From DATAEE01 sp036257535 (GTDB lineage: Bacteria > Acidobacteriota > Vicinamibacteria > Vicinamibacterales > 2-12-FULL-66-21): a DNA stretch of 29,594 nucleotides. The translations under genes were made by a program, and so were the position numbers. Within the stretch, counting starts at the first letter, position 1, and every line of letters starts with the position of its first letter. The DNA lies in contig DATAFJ010000254.1 in the NCBI GenBank assembly GCA_036257535.1, forward strand, positions 1 through 29,594, read 5' to 3'. A model generated the notes under the pieces. The model saw nothing but the letters and a program-made list of their open reading frames with translations. It did not search any database and was not told the origin of the DNA. Of the stretch, positions 19,356-27,839 are shown piece after piece.

Positions 19356-21881
19356 CTACCGGTTCACGAACTCCAGATCCGGAACGCACATCGGTTCGAC
19401 GCGCCGCAGCCAATCCAGCGCTGGCTCGCCGATAGGCGCGCCGGGAGGCGGTTGAGGCGTGTCCATGGGCTGCGCCGGCTGCACCGGCCGCTCGAGGAAG
19501 CGCTTGATGTCGTCGGCAAGGAGCTGCGCGTGCGCGTCGCCCTGATCGCGCGCGCGCTGCCGCAGACGCTGCGCGGCGATCGCGCGAACCTGCGACATCT
19601 CGGCGGTGCCGGCCAGGCGAATCAAGCGATCCACATACACGCGCTGGACGGCGCGCGAGATCTCCGCCTCGTACGCGTTGTTCGTCGTCACCGCGAACGC
19701 ACCGGCGTCGACCGCGTCGAGCACCTGCTCGAGACCGGGCAGGGAGGGGTCGAGGGCATGCTGTTCGACGAGGCGAGCACACCGCTCGGCGTCGAGGAGG
19801 AATGACAGCGTCATCTCCGCCGCCACGACGGCCGGTGTGATCGCGTCGAACGTCGAGCCCGTATAGCGCGGGAAGAGCTCGCGGGTTACGCCGTAACCGG
19901 GCGGACGAGGCGCGATGGCCTTGAGGAGCGGCGCCGGCAGCGCAAGCTCCGACGGCTTCAGCGCCGTGAGGAGCGCCTTGAGCGCGGCCGTCTGTTCCGC
20001 GGCGGTTGCCGGCCGTTGCGCTGCGCGGCCGTCGCCCCGGAAGGCGTAGATGTAGTGGCTTCCGCCGACCACGTGGGAGGCCGCCTCGATCTGATACCGG
20101 TGGTGGAGGTACAGCGGCACGAGGACCTCCTCGAGCTGCGCGAGCGGCTGGCCGCGCCTGATCGCCGTCTCGCCGAAGCGGGCGAGCGCCGAGCGTCGGA
20201 CATCCATCATCCGGGTCAGCTCCGCCGCGGCGTCGGTGCCGTTCGACCACTGGTTCACGCGCGGATGCGCGCCGAGGTCCTGGTTAGTGAGATAGCGGAC
20301 GTCGCGTTTCCAGGCCTCGTCGAGGATCTTGTCGAGCGCGGCGTTCTCGTCCGTGCCCTCCGGGAAGACCTGATAGCCGTAAGCGATCGCGACCTTGTCC
20401 CAGTCGCCGATCTTGTCGTCGTAGACCTTGGAGAAGTCGAGCGTGCCGTCCGCCTTGAGCGTCACGAGCGGATGCGGATAGTCGAGCACCGAAATCCGGC
20501 CGGCGTCGCTGTCGTAGTAGTTGTGGCCCAGCCCCAGCGTGTGGCCGACTTCGTGTGCCGACAGTTGACGCATGCGCGCGAGGGCCCACTCGCGCAGTTC
20601 CGGCGGCGTCTCGGTCCCCGTCTTGTATGGCGACAGCAGCCCCTCGGCAATCATGTAGTCCTGGCGGACCCGCAGCGAGCCGAGCGTGACCAGCCCCTTG
20701 ATGATTTCGCCCGTGCGCGGATCGGTCACCGTGGCGCCCGAGCTCCAGCCACGCGTCGAGCGATGCACCCAGTTGATCACGTTGTAGCGCACATCCAGCG
20801 GGCTCACATCTTGGGGAAGGAGCTCGACGCGAAAGGCATTCCGATAGCCGGCCGCCTCGAATGCCTGGTTCCACCATCGCGCGCCGTCGAGGAGAGCCGA
20901 TCGAATCGGTTCCGGCGTGCCGGCATCGAGGTAGTAGACGATCGGCTTCACCGCATCGCTGACTTTCGCTCCGGGGTTGGCCTTCTCGAGCCGGTGCCGG
21001 GCGATGAAACGCTTGATCATCGGCTCACCGACCGGCGTCGCGTAGTCGGCGTAGCTGATCCCGAAGTAGCCCGATCGCGGGTCGAACTTCCGAGGCTTGT
21101 AGCCGGCGTCAGGAAGCTCGACGAACGAGTGATGGACGCGCAGGCTGGCCGCTTCCGGCGTGGCTGCGACGTTGGCCACGCCCTCGAAGAACCCGCCCGG
21201 TCCGCTGCCGCCAGGAGGACCGACGCCGCCGCCGCCGGGCCCGCCGGCCGCGGCCTGCCGCACGAACGTCAGCTCGGCTTCCATCTCGGTGTTCTTTGGA
21301 AACCCGAGCGTCATCGGGAGATAGATCGAGCTGCGGCTCGCCTCGAATCGATACGTGCCAGGGCGCAGGCGTGGCGTGATGTCGTGCGTATCGCGCACGA
21401 GGTACTCGGTGAGATCGACGAGGACGCGCGAGCCGCTCCCCGCCGCCACCGGAAATCCCCACAACACCGAGCGGGCGAACGCGTCGCGGACGGCCCGCAC
21501 CTCGGCCGGGTTGTCGCTGGTGGCCCGGTAGCGGTAGTTCGGCTGCACCATCAGGACCTTCGGCCCGACGCGCTCGAACAGGACGATCCGCGAGCCGGAG
21601 AGCTGACCGCGATCGAGGCCGATGTCGTTCGACCCGAGGCCGGCCCCGAGCCCCGTGCTGTACAGGACTTCCGTGTTGAAACGCGAGATCTCCATCCAGA
21701 GGCGGCCGGCCGATTCCTCCCAGTACAGCGGGAAATAGCCGTCAATCTTCTTCATTCCGGCCGTGCGGTCCTCGATGGTGCCAATCGCATCGGCGCGGCG
21801 CGCGGCCGGCGTCGCCGGCGCGGGCTGGGCGGCGGCGGCAGTTCCAGTAAGAACGAGGATAACGAACACCTGCAGCAGCAT
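19356..21881 (-). CDS. Secreted zinc-dependent metalloprotease (DUF5117/DUF4953 type)
   Basis: An 841-aa exported protein. Residues 1-18 are a Sec signal peptide (MLLQVFVILVLTGTAAAA). A beta-rich N-terminal domain (about 40-300) contains MKKIDGYFPLYWEE and a Gly/Pro-rich insert at 212-231. The zincin catalytic domain carries HEVGHTLGLGH at 443-453 (zinc ligands H443, H447, H453; catalytic E444). The following turn reads ISVLDYPHP (463-471), where related enzymes have SVMDYP, so the Met-turn methionine is leucine here. A long C-terminal helical domain (about 520-841) includes LVPLYLHHRYQ. The start ATG at 21879-21881 is preceded by CTGGAGG. It probably degrades proteins in the periplasm or outside the cell. 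Family assignment is from memory of the motif set and length. Confidence 0.88.
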   Translation of the reverse strand: MLLQVFVILVLTGTAAAAQPAPATPAARRADAIGTIEDRTAGMKKIDGYFPLYWEESAGRLWMEISRFNTEVLYSTGLGAGLGSNDIGLDRGQLSGSRIVLFERVGPKVLMVQPNYRYRATSDNPAEVRAVRDAFARSVLWGFPVAAGSGSRVLVDLTEYLVRDTHDITPRLRPGTYRFEASRSSIYLPMTLGFPKNTEMEAELTFVRQAAAGGPGGGGVGPPGGSGPGGFFEGVANVAATPEAASLRVHHSFVELPDAGYKPRKFDPRSGYFGISYADYATPVGEPMIKRFIARHRLEKANPGAKVSDAVKPIVYYLDAGTPEPIRSALLDGARWWNQAFEAAGYRNAFRVELLPQDVSPLDVRYNVINWVHRSTRGWSSGATVTDPRTGEIIKGLVTLGSLRVRQDYMIAEGLLSPYKTGTETPPELREWALARMRQLSAHEVGHTLGLGHNYYDSDAGRISVLDYPHPLVTLKADGTLDFSKVYDDKIGDWDKVAIAYGYQVFPEGTDENAALDKILDEAWKRDVRYLTNQDLGAHPRVNQWSNGTDAAAELTRMMDVRRSALARFGETAIRRGQPLAQLEEVLVPLYLHHRYQIEAASHVVGGSHYIYAFRGDGRAAQRPATAAEQTAALKALLTALKPSELALPAPLLKAIAPRPPGYGVTRELFPRYTGSTFDAITPAVVAAEMTLSFLLDAERCARLVEQHALDPSLPGLEQVLDAVDAGAFAVTTNNAYEAEISRAVQRVYVDRLIRLAGTAEMSQVRAIAAQRLRQRARDQGDAHAQLLADDIKRFLERPVQPAQPMDTPQPPPGAPIGEPALDWLRRVEPMCVPDLEFVNR

Positions 21882-21958
21882 CGATGCCTCCAGACAGAGT
21901 ATTTCCGCGTATTCCGCGGCAAGTTTAGCGTGAGCACGCCGTGATAAAACAGTGCGCG

Positions 21959-22789
21959 ATGTCCGACGAGTACGCCATCCGTCCGCTGACGACGATCGAA
22001 GAGTGCCGGAGCGTCGTCGATCTCGAGAAGCGCGTGTGGGGCTACACGGATGCGGAAGACGTCGTCCCCGTGCCGGTGCTGATCGTGTCCGTCAAGCGAG
22101 GCGGCATCCTGCTCGGCGCGTTCAACAGCGGCGGCGACATGGTCGGGTTCGTCTATTCGCTGTCGGCGCTCAGGAATGGCCGTGCGTCCCAGTGGTCGCA
22201 CATGCTCGGTGTTCTGCCCGAGGCGCGCGACTCGGGGCTGGGCACGCGACTGAAGCTCGAACAGCGCGCCGCCACGCTGAGGATGGGCCTCGACCTGATT
22301 GAGTGGACGTACGACCCGCTCCAGGCGATGAACGCGCACCTGAACTTCTCGAAGCTCGGCGTCATCGTGACGGAATACGAGGAGAACATCTACGGGGAGT
22401 CGAGCAGCCCGCTTCACCGGGGCACGCCGACCGATCGATTCGTCGCCGAATGGTGGCTGTCGAGCCCGGAGGTCGCGCGGCGCATCGCGGACGCGGACGG
22501 GCCGCAGGCGAATCCCGCTTCACCCGTCCCTTCGGTCAACCGCGTGCGGCGGCAGGGCAGCTCGGTCGAATGTGCCGACGTCGATCTGCACCGGACGGAC
22601 CCGCAGCTCGCCGTCGAGATACCGATGGGGTTCAACCAACTGATGCGGGCCGACCCCGCACAGGCGCTCGCGTGGCGAATGGCGACGCGGCAGCTCTTCA
22701 CCACGTACCTGCATCGAGGCTACCGGGTGGTCGATTTCTTCCTGGATCGACCTGCGGGGATGGGCCGGTATATTCTCGCCTCGTCATGA
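21959..22789 (+). CDS. GNAT-like acetyltransferase family protein
   Basis: A 276-aa protein of the predicted GNAT superfamily (COG3375-like). The N-terminal half shows the acetyl-CoA-binding order: ECRSVVDLEKRVWGY, GDMVGFVYSLSAL (strand 4), SHMLGVLPEARDSGLGTRLK (pyrophosphate-binding loop, variant of Q/RxxGxG/A), and DPLQAMNAHLNFSKLGVIVTEYEENIYG. The C-terminal half (about 150-276) is specific to this family and of unknown role. The ATG at 21959 is preferred over a GTG at 21941, although no strong ribosome binding site is seen for either. The substrate is unknown. Its stop overlaps the start of the YqgE-like gene (ATGA). It is divergent from the metalloprotease gene. Confidence 0.87.
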   Translation: MSDEYAIRPLTTIEECRSVVDLEKRVWGYTDAEDVVPVPVLIVSVKRGGILLGAFNSGGDMVGFVYSLSALRNGRASQWSHMLGVLPEARDSGLGTRLKLEQRAATLRMGLDLIEWTYDPLQAMNAHLNFSKLGVIVTEYEENIYGESSSPLHRGTPTDRFVAEWWLSSPEVARRIADADGPQANPASPVPSVNRVRRQGSSVECADVDLHRTDPQLAVEIPMGFNQLMRADPAQALAWRMATRQLFTTYLHRGYRVVDFFLDRPAGMGRYILASS

Positions 22790-23577
22790 GCCGCGTGCTG
22801 GCAGCCGCGATCGTGTGCTTGACGCTCGTCGGCGCGATCCCGCTGGCGCAGGGCCGTGCGGCGGCCGCAGGGCAGGCTGGGGGAAAGAACTTGAAGCCCG
22901 GGATGCTCTTGTACGCCATGCCCGGGCTTCCCGATTCCAACTTTGCCAAGACGGTGGTTCTTCTTCTCGATCACGGCTCCGAAGGCTCGATGGGCGTCGT
23001 GCTGAACCGGCCCACGAAGCTCGGCGTCGACGAGGCGCTCGATCTGAAACCGGGGACGAGCGGCATCGACCTCGACGTGTACTGGGGAGGACCCGTGCAA
23101 CCGGAGGCGGTGCTGTCGCTCGTTCGCAGCCCCCGGCCCGGTCCCAAGGCGCGGACGATCCTCAGCGAGGTTTACCTCACCCCGGATCTCGCCGACGCCA
23201 AGCAGGTCTTCGACGAGCGCGACGGACGGCTTCGGGTGCGGATCTTCTCGGGCTACGCCGGATGGGCCCGCGGTCAGCTCGCGGCGGAAGTCCGCGAGCG
23301 GAGCTGGGTGCTGGAGCCGGCCGACGCCGCTACAGTGTTCTCGGTCGAGCCGTCACGCATGTGGGAGAAGGTCCACGACATTCTCGGTCGAATGAGCGCA
23401 TCGTCGGCGCTAACCGGGCGGCCAGCGCATGTGGCGGCCGGCGAGCAGGTGCAGGTGGATGTGCCAAACAGACTGACCGGCGTCGGCGTTGCAGTTGAAC
23501 ACGGTGCGGTATCCCGCGTCACTGTGGCCCCGCTCGGTCGCGATCTCCGCCGCGCGCCTGATCATCTCTCCTACTAG
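22786..23577 (+). CDS. YqgE/AlgH family protein with signal-like N-terminus and antisense C-terminal extension
   Basis: A 263-aa reading frame; the usual YqgE/AlgH protein is about 185 aa. The core (about 37-208) has the family marks LKPGMLLYAMPGLPDSNFAK, GSMGVVLNRPT, YWGGPV and GYAGWARGQL. Two ends are unusual. Residues 1-28 (MSRVLAAAIVCLTLVGAIPL then AQGRAAAA) look like a Sec signal peptide, whereas typical YqgE proteins lack one. Residues 209-263 continue past the expected end and lie wholly antisense to the hit gene (23410-23577). A TAA at 23411-23413 sits in the next frame exactly where the family would end, so a one-base change could have removed the stop. The biochemical function of the family is not established. 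It is coupled to the GNAT gene by ATGA. Confidence 0.82.
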   Translation: MSRVLAAAIVCLTLVGAIPLAQGRAAAAGQAGGKNLKPGMLLYAMPGLPDSNFAKTVVLLLDHGSEGSMGVVLNRPTKLGVDEALDLKPGTSGIDLDVYWGGPVQPEAVLSLVRSPRPGPKARTILSEVYLTPDLADAKQVFDERDGRLRVRIFSGYAGWARGQLAAEVRERSWVLEPADAATVFSVEPSRMWEKVHDILGRMSASSALTGRPAHVAAGEQVQVDVPNRLTGVGVAVEHGAVSRVTVAPLGRDLRRAPDHLSY

Positions 23578-23754
23578 CCCGTCCTCGGACGCCTGAAGAT
23601 CGTTGAGCGTGGCGATGTGGCGCCGCGGCACGATCAGCACGTGTAGCGGCGCCTGCGGGTTGATGTCGTTGAACGCCACCAGCCTGTCGTCCTCGTAAAC
23701 GATCGACGCCGGGATCTGGCCTGCGACGACCTTGCAGAAGAGGCAATCACTCAT
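23410..23754 (-). CDS. HIT family (HINT-like) nucleotide hydrolase
   Basis: A 114-aa protein of standard HINT length. The N-terminal CLFCKVVAGQIPA has the Cys pair (C4, C7) common in bacterial HIT proteins. The histidine triad is HIHLH at 98-102 followed by LLAGR, with H100 as nucleophile. LHVLIVPRRHIATL (37-50) and FNCNADAGQSVWH complete the fold. It is expected to hydrolyse nucleoside phosphoramidates or similar mononucleotide derivatives in the cytoplasm. The ATG overlaps the prmC stop (ATGA), making it the last gene of the thiD-moaE-moaD-prfA-prmC unit. Its last 56 codons, including the triad, are overlapped on the other strand by the YqgE-like reading frame. Confidence 0.94.
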   Translation of the reverse strand: MSDCLFCKVVAGQIPASIVYEDDRLVAFNDINPQAPLHVLIVPRRHIATLNDLQASEDGLVGEMIRRAAEIATERGHSDAGYRTVFNCNADAGQSVWHIHLHLLAGRHMRWPPG

Positions 23755-24623
23755 CGGGATGTCCTCCCGTTGCCCTGCGCGGGCGAAAGCACCGCCACTC
23801 TCGGGATGTCCTGCAGGTCCCCACGGATCCGACGCACGTCGAAGCCGGCCGAGCCCGCGAGCGCGACGACGTCCGGCTCCTGTCCGTAGCCAAACTCGAG
23901 GATGAATCGTCCTTCGGGCTTGAGGCGTGCGGGCGCCCCCGCGAGGAGCGCCCGGATCGCGTTGAGGCCGTCCGGTCCGCCGAACAGCGCGACGGCGGGC
24001 TCGTAGTCGCGAACCTCGCGACCGAGGCCGGCGCGATCCCCCGATTTTATGTAGGGTGGATTCGAGACGATCAAATCGAACTGCGCTGCAAAGCCGTCGA
24101 GGAGATTCGCTTGTACCAGGTGCACGCGTGCGGCCACGCCATGCTTTTCCGCATTCGCCCGCGCAATTTCCAGCGCGGGCGCAGAAACGTCGGTCGCGAC
24201 GATGCGCGCGCCGGGCAGCTCGCTGGCGAGCGCGACGGCGAGACAGCCGGTGCCCGTGCCGACGTCAACCACGAGCGGTGCGGGAACGTCCGCGACCTCT
24301 TCGAGCGCCTCCTCGACGATCAGCTCGGTCTCCGGACGCGGAATGAGCGCGCCGGGACCCGTGTCGAACTCCAGCCCCCAGAACTCGCGGCGGCCGACGA
24401 TCAGGCTGACCGGTTCGCGCGCGGCGCGCCGGGCGACGAGCGCTTCGTACTCGGAAATGAACTGGCTGCTCGCCGCGTCCCGGCGTGACGCGAGCCACGC
24501 CGCGCGGTCCCACCCGAGCGCATGCCGGGCGAGGAGCTCGGCGTCGCGCCGTGCCTCTTCTTCGCGGATTCCCGAGGCGACGAGCCGCTCGAGCCCCCGC
24601 GCGACTTCGTCGGCAAGAGTCAT
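23751..24623 (-). CDS. prmC: Peptide chain release factor N5-glutamine methyltransferase
   Basis: A 290-aa SAM-dependent methyltransferase that modifies the glutamine of the GGQ motif in release factors. The helical N-terminal domain (1-70) precedes RPETE (96-100), the SAM-binding motif VDVGTGTGCLAV (119-130) and the catalytic NPPY at 188-191 (LIVSNPPYIKSGD). Its substrate gene prfA lies directly upstream, with 8 nt between the prfA stop and the ATG at 24623. An alternative TTG at 24635 overlaps the prfA stop and has AAAGAG just before it, so the start is not settled. The stop overlaps the hit ATG. Confidence 0.95.
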   Translation of the reverse strand: MTLADEVARGLERLVASGIREEEARRDAELLARHALGWDRAAWLASRRDAASSQFISEYEALVARRAAREPVSLIVGRREFWGLEFDTGPGALIPRPETELIVEEALEEVADVPAPLVVDVGTGTGCLAVALASELPGARIVATDVSAPALEIARANAEKHGVAARVHLVQANLLDGFAAQFDLIVSNPPYIKSGDRAGLGREVRDYEPAVALFGGPDGLNAIRALLAGAPARLKPEGRFILEFGYGQEPDVVALAGSAGFDVRRIRGDLQDIPRVAVLSPAQGNGRTSR

Positions 24624-24631
24624 GGAGTCTG

Positions 24632-25696
<1,065 letters not shown>

Positions 25697-25701
25697 GGTT
25701 T

Positions 25702-25956
25702 CTACGCGGCACCGCCGCCCGAAACAGGCGGCAGAAACGCAACCTCGTCCCCGTCCGAAACCGGCGCGTCCATTCTGGCGTACTCGGCGTTGACCGCGCC
25801 CGAGATCGACGACGTGTACGGCTCGAGCGCCGGAAACTCGCGGACCAGGTCGCGCCAGACGGTCTTCACATCCGCCGGCGCACTGACGTCCCGCGCCAGC
25901 TCCGACGCCCCCGTCAGATCGCGCAGGCGCGCAAAGAGCCGCACCCTCACGCGCAT
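25702..25956 (-). CDS. moaD: MoaD-like molybdopterin synthase sulfur carrier with two residues after the diglycine
   Basis: An 84-aa ubiquitin-fold protein of the MoaD/ThiS family, the small subunit of molybdopterin synthase. The start MRVRVRLFARLRDLTG and the DGDEVAFLPPVSGG ending identify it. Normally the chain ends in Gly-Gly, whose carboxylate is adenylated by MoeB and thiolated. Here it reads SGGGAA and then TAG at 25702-25704, so two alanines follow the glycines. Either the tail is trimmed by a protease before activation or the protein is a variant. The gene overlaps moaE by 10 nt, consistent with its role as the MoaE partner. Confidence 0.92.
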   Translation of the reverse strand: MRVRVRLFARLRDLTGASELARDVSAPADVKTVWRDLVREFPALEPYTSSISGAVNAEYARMDAPVSDGDEVAFLPPVSGGGAA

Positions 25957-26420
25957 GCCCGCCTCAGCGCGACTTCCTTCGCGCCGGGATCCTCCGGGTC
26001 GGCCGTCGCCCCCTCGATCCAGACTTCACCGCCCTCGAAGTGCTCCCGCTTCCAGATCGGCGCAATCTGCTTCACGCGCTCGATCGCGTATCGGCAGACG
26101 GCGAATGCATCCGCCCTGTGTGCCGATGCCGCCGCTATGGCGACGCTCGCATCTCCGACGACGAGCGTGCCCACGCGATGGTGAATCGCGAGCGAAACCC
26201 CGGGCCAGCGCTCCGCCGATTCGGCGGCGATCCGCTCGAACACGCGGACCGCGAGCGGTGCGTAGGCCTCATATTCAAGACGCACGACGGAGCGGCCGAG
26301 ATTCATCCGGCGAACCGTGCCGACGAACGTCGCTACCGCGCCGCTCCCTGGATCGGCGACGAGGGCCGCGATAGCCGACGGGTCAAGCTTGTCTTCGGTG
26401 ACGGCAAAACGCTTCGGCAC
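25947..26420 (-). CDS. moaE: Molybdopterin synthase catalytic subunit
   Basis: A 157-aa subunit that, with thiocarboxylated MoaD, converts precursor Z (cPMP) to molybdopterin. Family marks are GAVATFVGTVRRMN, LEYEAYAPLA, HHRVGTLVVGDASVAI, ASAHRADAF and the catalytic region ERVKQIAPIWKREHFEGG with lysines K117 and K124. The start is a GTG at 26418-26420, 9 nt after the thiD stop; AGAAGG directly abuts it and is too close for an efficient ribosome binding site. A TATAAT ends 8 nt before the GTG. No other molybdenum-cofactor gene apart from moaD is in the window. Confidence 0.95.
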   Translation of the reverse strand: MPKRFAVTEDKLDPSAIAALVADPGSGAVATFVGTVRRMNLGRSVVRLEYEAYAPLAVRVFERIAAESAERWPGVSLAIHHRVGTLVVGDASVAIAAASAHRADAFAVCRYAIERVKQIAPIWKREHFEGGEVWIEGATADPEDPGAKEVALRRACA

Positions 26421-26428
26421 CCTTCTGA

Positions 26429-26434
26429 ATTATA
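26429..26434 (-). promoter_or_regulatory. -10 box directly before moaE
   Basis: A perfect TATAAT on the minus strand, overlapping the last bases of thiD, ends 8 nt before the moaE GTG, the distance expected for a leaderless transcript. No matching -35 is seen. It may allow moaE and downstream genes, including prfA, to be expressed separately from thiD. Confidence 0.4.
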
Positions 26435-27218
26435 CGTTCCGGTTCGGGAAATGACCCAGGGGCCCGTGCCCGCCGCCCAGACCTGGGGCCTGCCGGATCG
26501 CGTCGGTGAGATACGCCTTCGCGCGCGCCACGGCATCTCCGAGCGCCCGCCCGAGCGCCAGGTTGGCTGCAATCGCGGACGAAAACGTGCAGCCTGTACC
26601 ATGCGTGTGGCGCGTCTCGATTCGCGGCGCTCGCAGCTCGACGAACTCCCGGCCGTCGAAGAACACGTCGATCGCGTCGCTGGTAGGGAGGTGGCCTCCC
26701 TTGACGATGACCGCGGCGGCCCCGAGCGCGGCAATCCGTTCCGCCGCCGTCCGCGCCTCGTCGACGTTTCTCACCTGCATTCCCGCAAGAGCGGACGCCT
26801 CGAAAATATTCGGCGTCACGACGATCGCACGCGGCAGGAGCTCTGCCTTCATCGCTTCAATGGCCTCATCGTCCAGGAGCTTCGCGCCTCCCTTCGCCAC
26901 CATCACGGGGTCGACGACGACGCGCGGGAGATCGAGGCTGGCAATCGCCGCGCCGACCGCCTCCACGATCGCGGCGTTGGCGAGCATGCCGGTCTTGACC
27001 GCATCGACGCCGATGTCGCTGGCGACAGCCTCAATCTGCGCCGTAACGAGGTCCGAGGCCACGGCCTCCCAGGCGGTGACTCCGAGCGTGTTCTGAGCCG
27101 TAATCGCCGTCACGGCGGAGGTGCCGTACACGCCATGCGCGGCAAACGTCTTGAGATCCGCCTGTATGCCGGCGCCGCCGCCCGAGTCGCTGCCCGCGAT
27201 TGTCAGTGCGGTTTTCAT
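26430..27218 (-). CDS. thiD: Hydroxymethylpyrimidine/phosphomethylpyrimidine kinase
   Basis: A 262-aa ribokinase-fold enzyme that phosphorylates HMP and HMP-P in thiamine biosynthesis. The N-terminus MKTALTIAGSDSGGGAGIQA and the stretch AVTAITAQNT are diagnostic. DPVMVAKGGAKLL and VVTPNIFEASAL follow, and the anion hole/catalytic region reads HTHGTGCTFSSAIAANLALG with the GTGC motif. All are intact. The start ATG at 27216-27218 is 21 nt from the divergent bioY ATG. No TPP riboswitch can be recognised, and there would be little room for one. Confidence 0.95.
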   Translation of the reverse strand: MKTALTIAGSDSGGGAGIQADLKTFAAHGVYGTSAVTAITAQNTLGVTAWEAVASDLVTAQIEAVASDIGVDAVKTGMLANAAIVEAVGAAIASLDLPRVVVDPVMVAKGGAKLLDDEAIEAMKAELLPRAIVVTPNIFEASALAGMQVRNVDEARTAAERIAALGAAAVIVKGGHLPTSDAIDVFFDGREFVELRAPRIETRHTHGTGCTFSSAIAANLALGRALGDAVARAKAYLTDAIRQAPGLGGGHGPLGHFPNRNV

Positions 27219-27228
27219 ACGCTAAGAT
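27200..27228 (+). promoter_or_regulatory. Promoter for bioY, near-leaderless
   Basis: TTGTCA (27200-27205) and TAAGAT (27223-27228) with exactly 17 nt between them. The predicted start near 27235 would leave about 5 nt before the ATG at 27240. The -35 lies inside the first codons of the divergent thiD gene. Confidence 0.55.
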
Positions 27229-27239
27229 CCGGACACACC

Positions 27240-27833
27240 ATGGTTCCTGGAACGCTCGTCGCCACGCTGTCCTCGCGCGCGGATCATGCGACGTCGATCC
27301 GCGCCGCCGCTGTGCTGTTTGTGACCGTGCTCACAGCCGCCGCCGCGCAGGTGAGCGTGCCGCTGCCGTTCACGCCGGTGCCGTTCACGCTCCAGCCGAT
27401 GGTCGTGCTCGTCGGCGGCGCCGCGCTCGGCGCGCGCCTCGGGCTCGTCAGCCAGCTTCTGTATCTTGCCGCGGGCGCGGCCGGTCTGCCCGTCTTTGCC
27501 GCCTCCGCGATTCTGCCCCCGGGCGCCGCGCGTCTGCTCGGCCCGACCGCAGGGTATCTTTTCGCCTTCCCGCTCGCCGCGTTCGCGACCGGATGGCTCG
27601 CCGAGCGCGGGTTCGGTCGCCGCTACATGACGTCGGTTGCCGCGATGGCGGCGGGCCTGGCGATCATCTTCGCGTGCGGCACGCTGTGGCTCTCGTTCCT
27701 CGCGCCGCAGCTTGGCCTCCGGGGTGCGGCGGCGGCAGGGTTGATCCCGTTCGTTCCTGCCGACAGCCTCAAGGTGTTCGTCGCCGCGGCCGTGCTGCCG
27801 GCTGCCTGGCGGATCACGCGCGTGCGCCCTTAA
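27240..27833 (+). CDS. bioY: Biotin transporter S-component BioY
   Basis: A 197-aa integral membrane protein, the substrate-binding subunit of an ECF-type biotin importer. Typical family features are VSVPLPFTPVPFTLQPMVVLVGGAALG (about 38-64), the GLPVFA and GPTAGYLFAFPLAAFATGWLAERG stretches, and a C-terminal PADSLKVFVAAAVLPA helix. About six hydrophobic helices are visible. The start is the ATG at 27240, only 5 nt or so from the predicted transcription start and with no ribosome binding site. No bioM/bioN energising genes are nearby, so it would work alone or with shared ECF modules. Its stop codon overlaps that of the convergent phosphatase-like gene. Confidence 0.93.
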   Translation: MVPGTLVATLSSRADHATSIRAAAVLFVTVLTAAAAQVSVPLPFTPVPFTLQPMVVLVGGAALGARLGLVSQLLYLAAGAAGLPVFAASAILPPGAARLLGPTAGYLFAFPLAAFATGWLAERGFGRRYMTSVAAMAAGLAIIFACGTLWLSFLAPQLGLRGAAAAGLIPFVPADSLKVFVAAAVLPAAWRITRVRP

Positions 27834-27839
27834 CGCACG
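27821..27839. terminator. Small hairpin across the overlapping stop codons
   Basis: CGTGCG (27821-27826) pairs with CGCACG (27834-27839), with a further G-T pair possible, around a 7-nt loop that contains both stop codons (TTAA, 27830-27833). It may act as a bidirectional terminator, but there is no U-tract. Confidence 0.4.

Noticed and set aside
20016..21944. A 642-codon plus-strand frame opposite the metalloprotease gene
   Set aside because: It is an antisense artefact of GC-rich codon usage; the minus strand carries the signal peptide, zinc motif and ribosome binding site.
26420..27240. TPP riboswitch for thiD or biotin operator for bioY
   Set aside because: Only 21 nt separate the two divergent start codons, and no conserved motif of either kind is visible.
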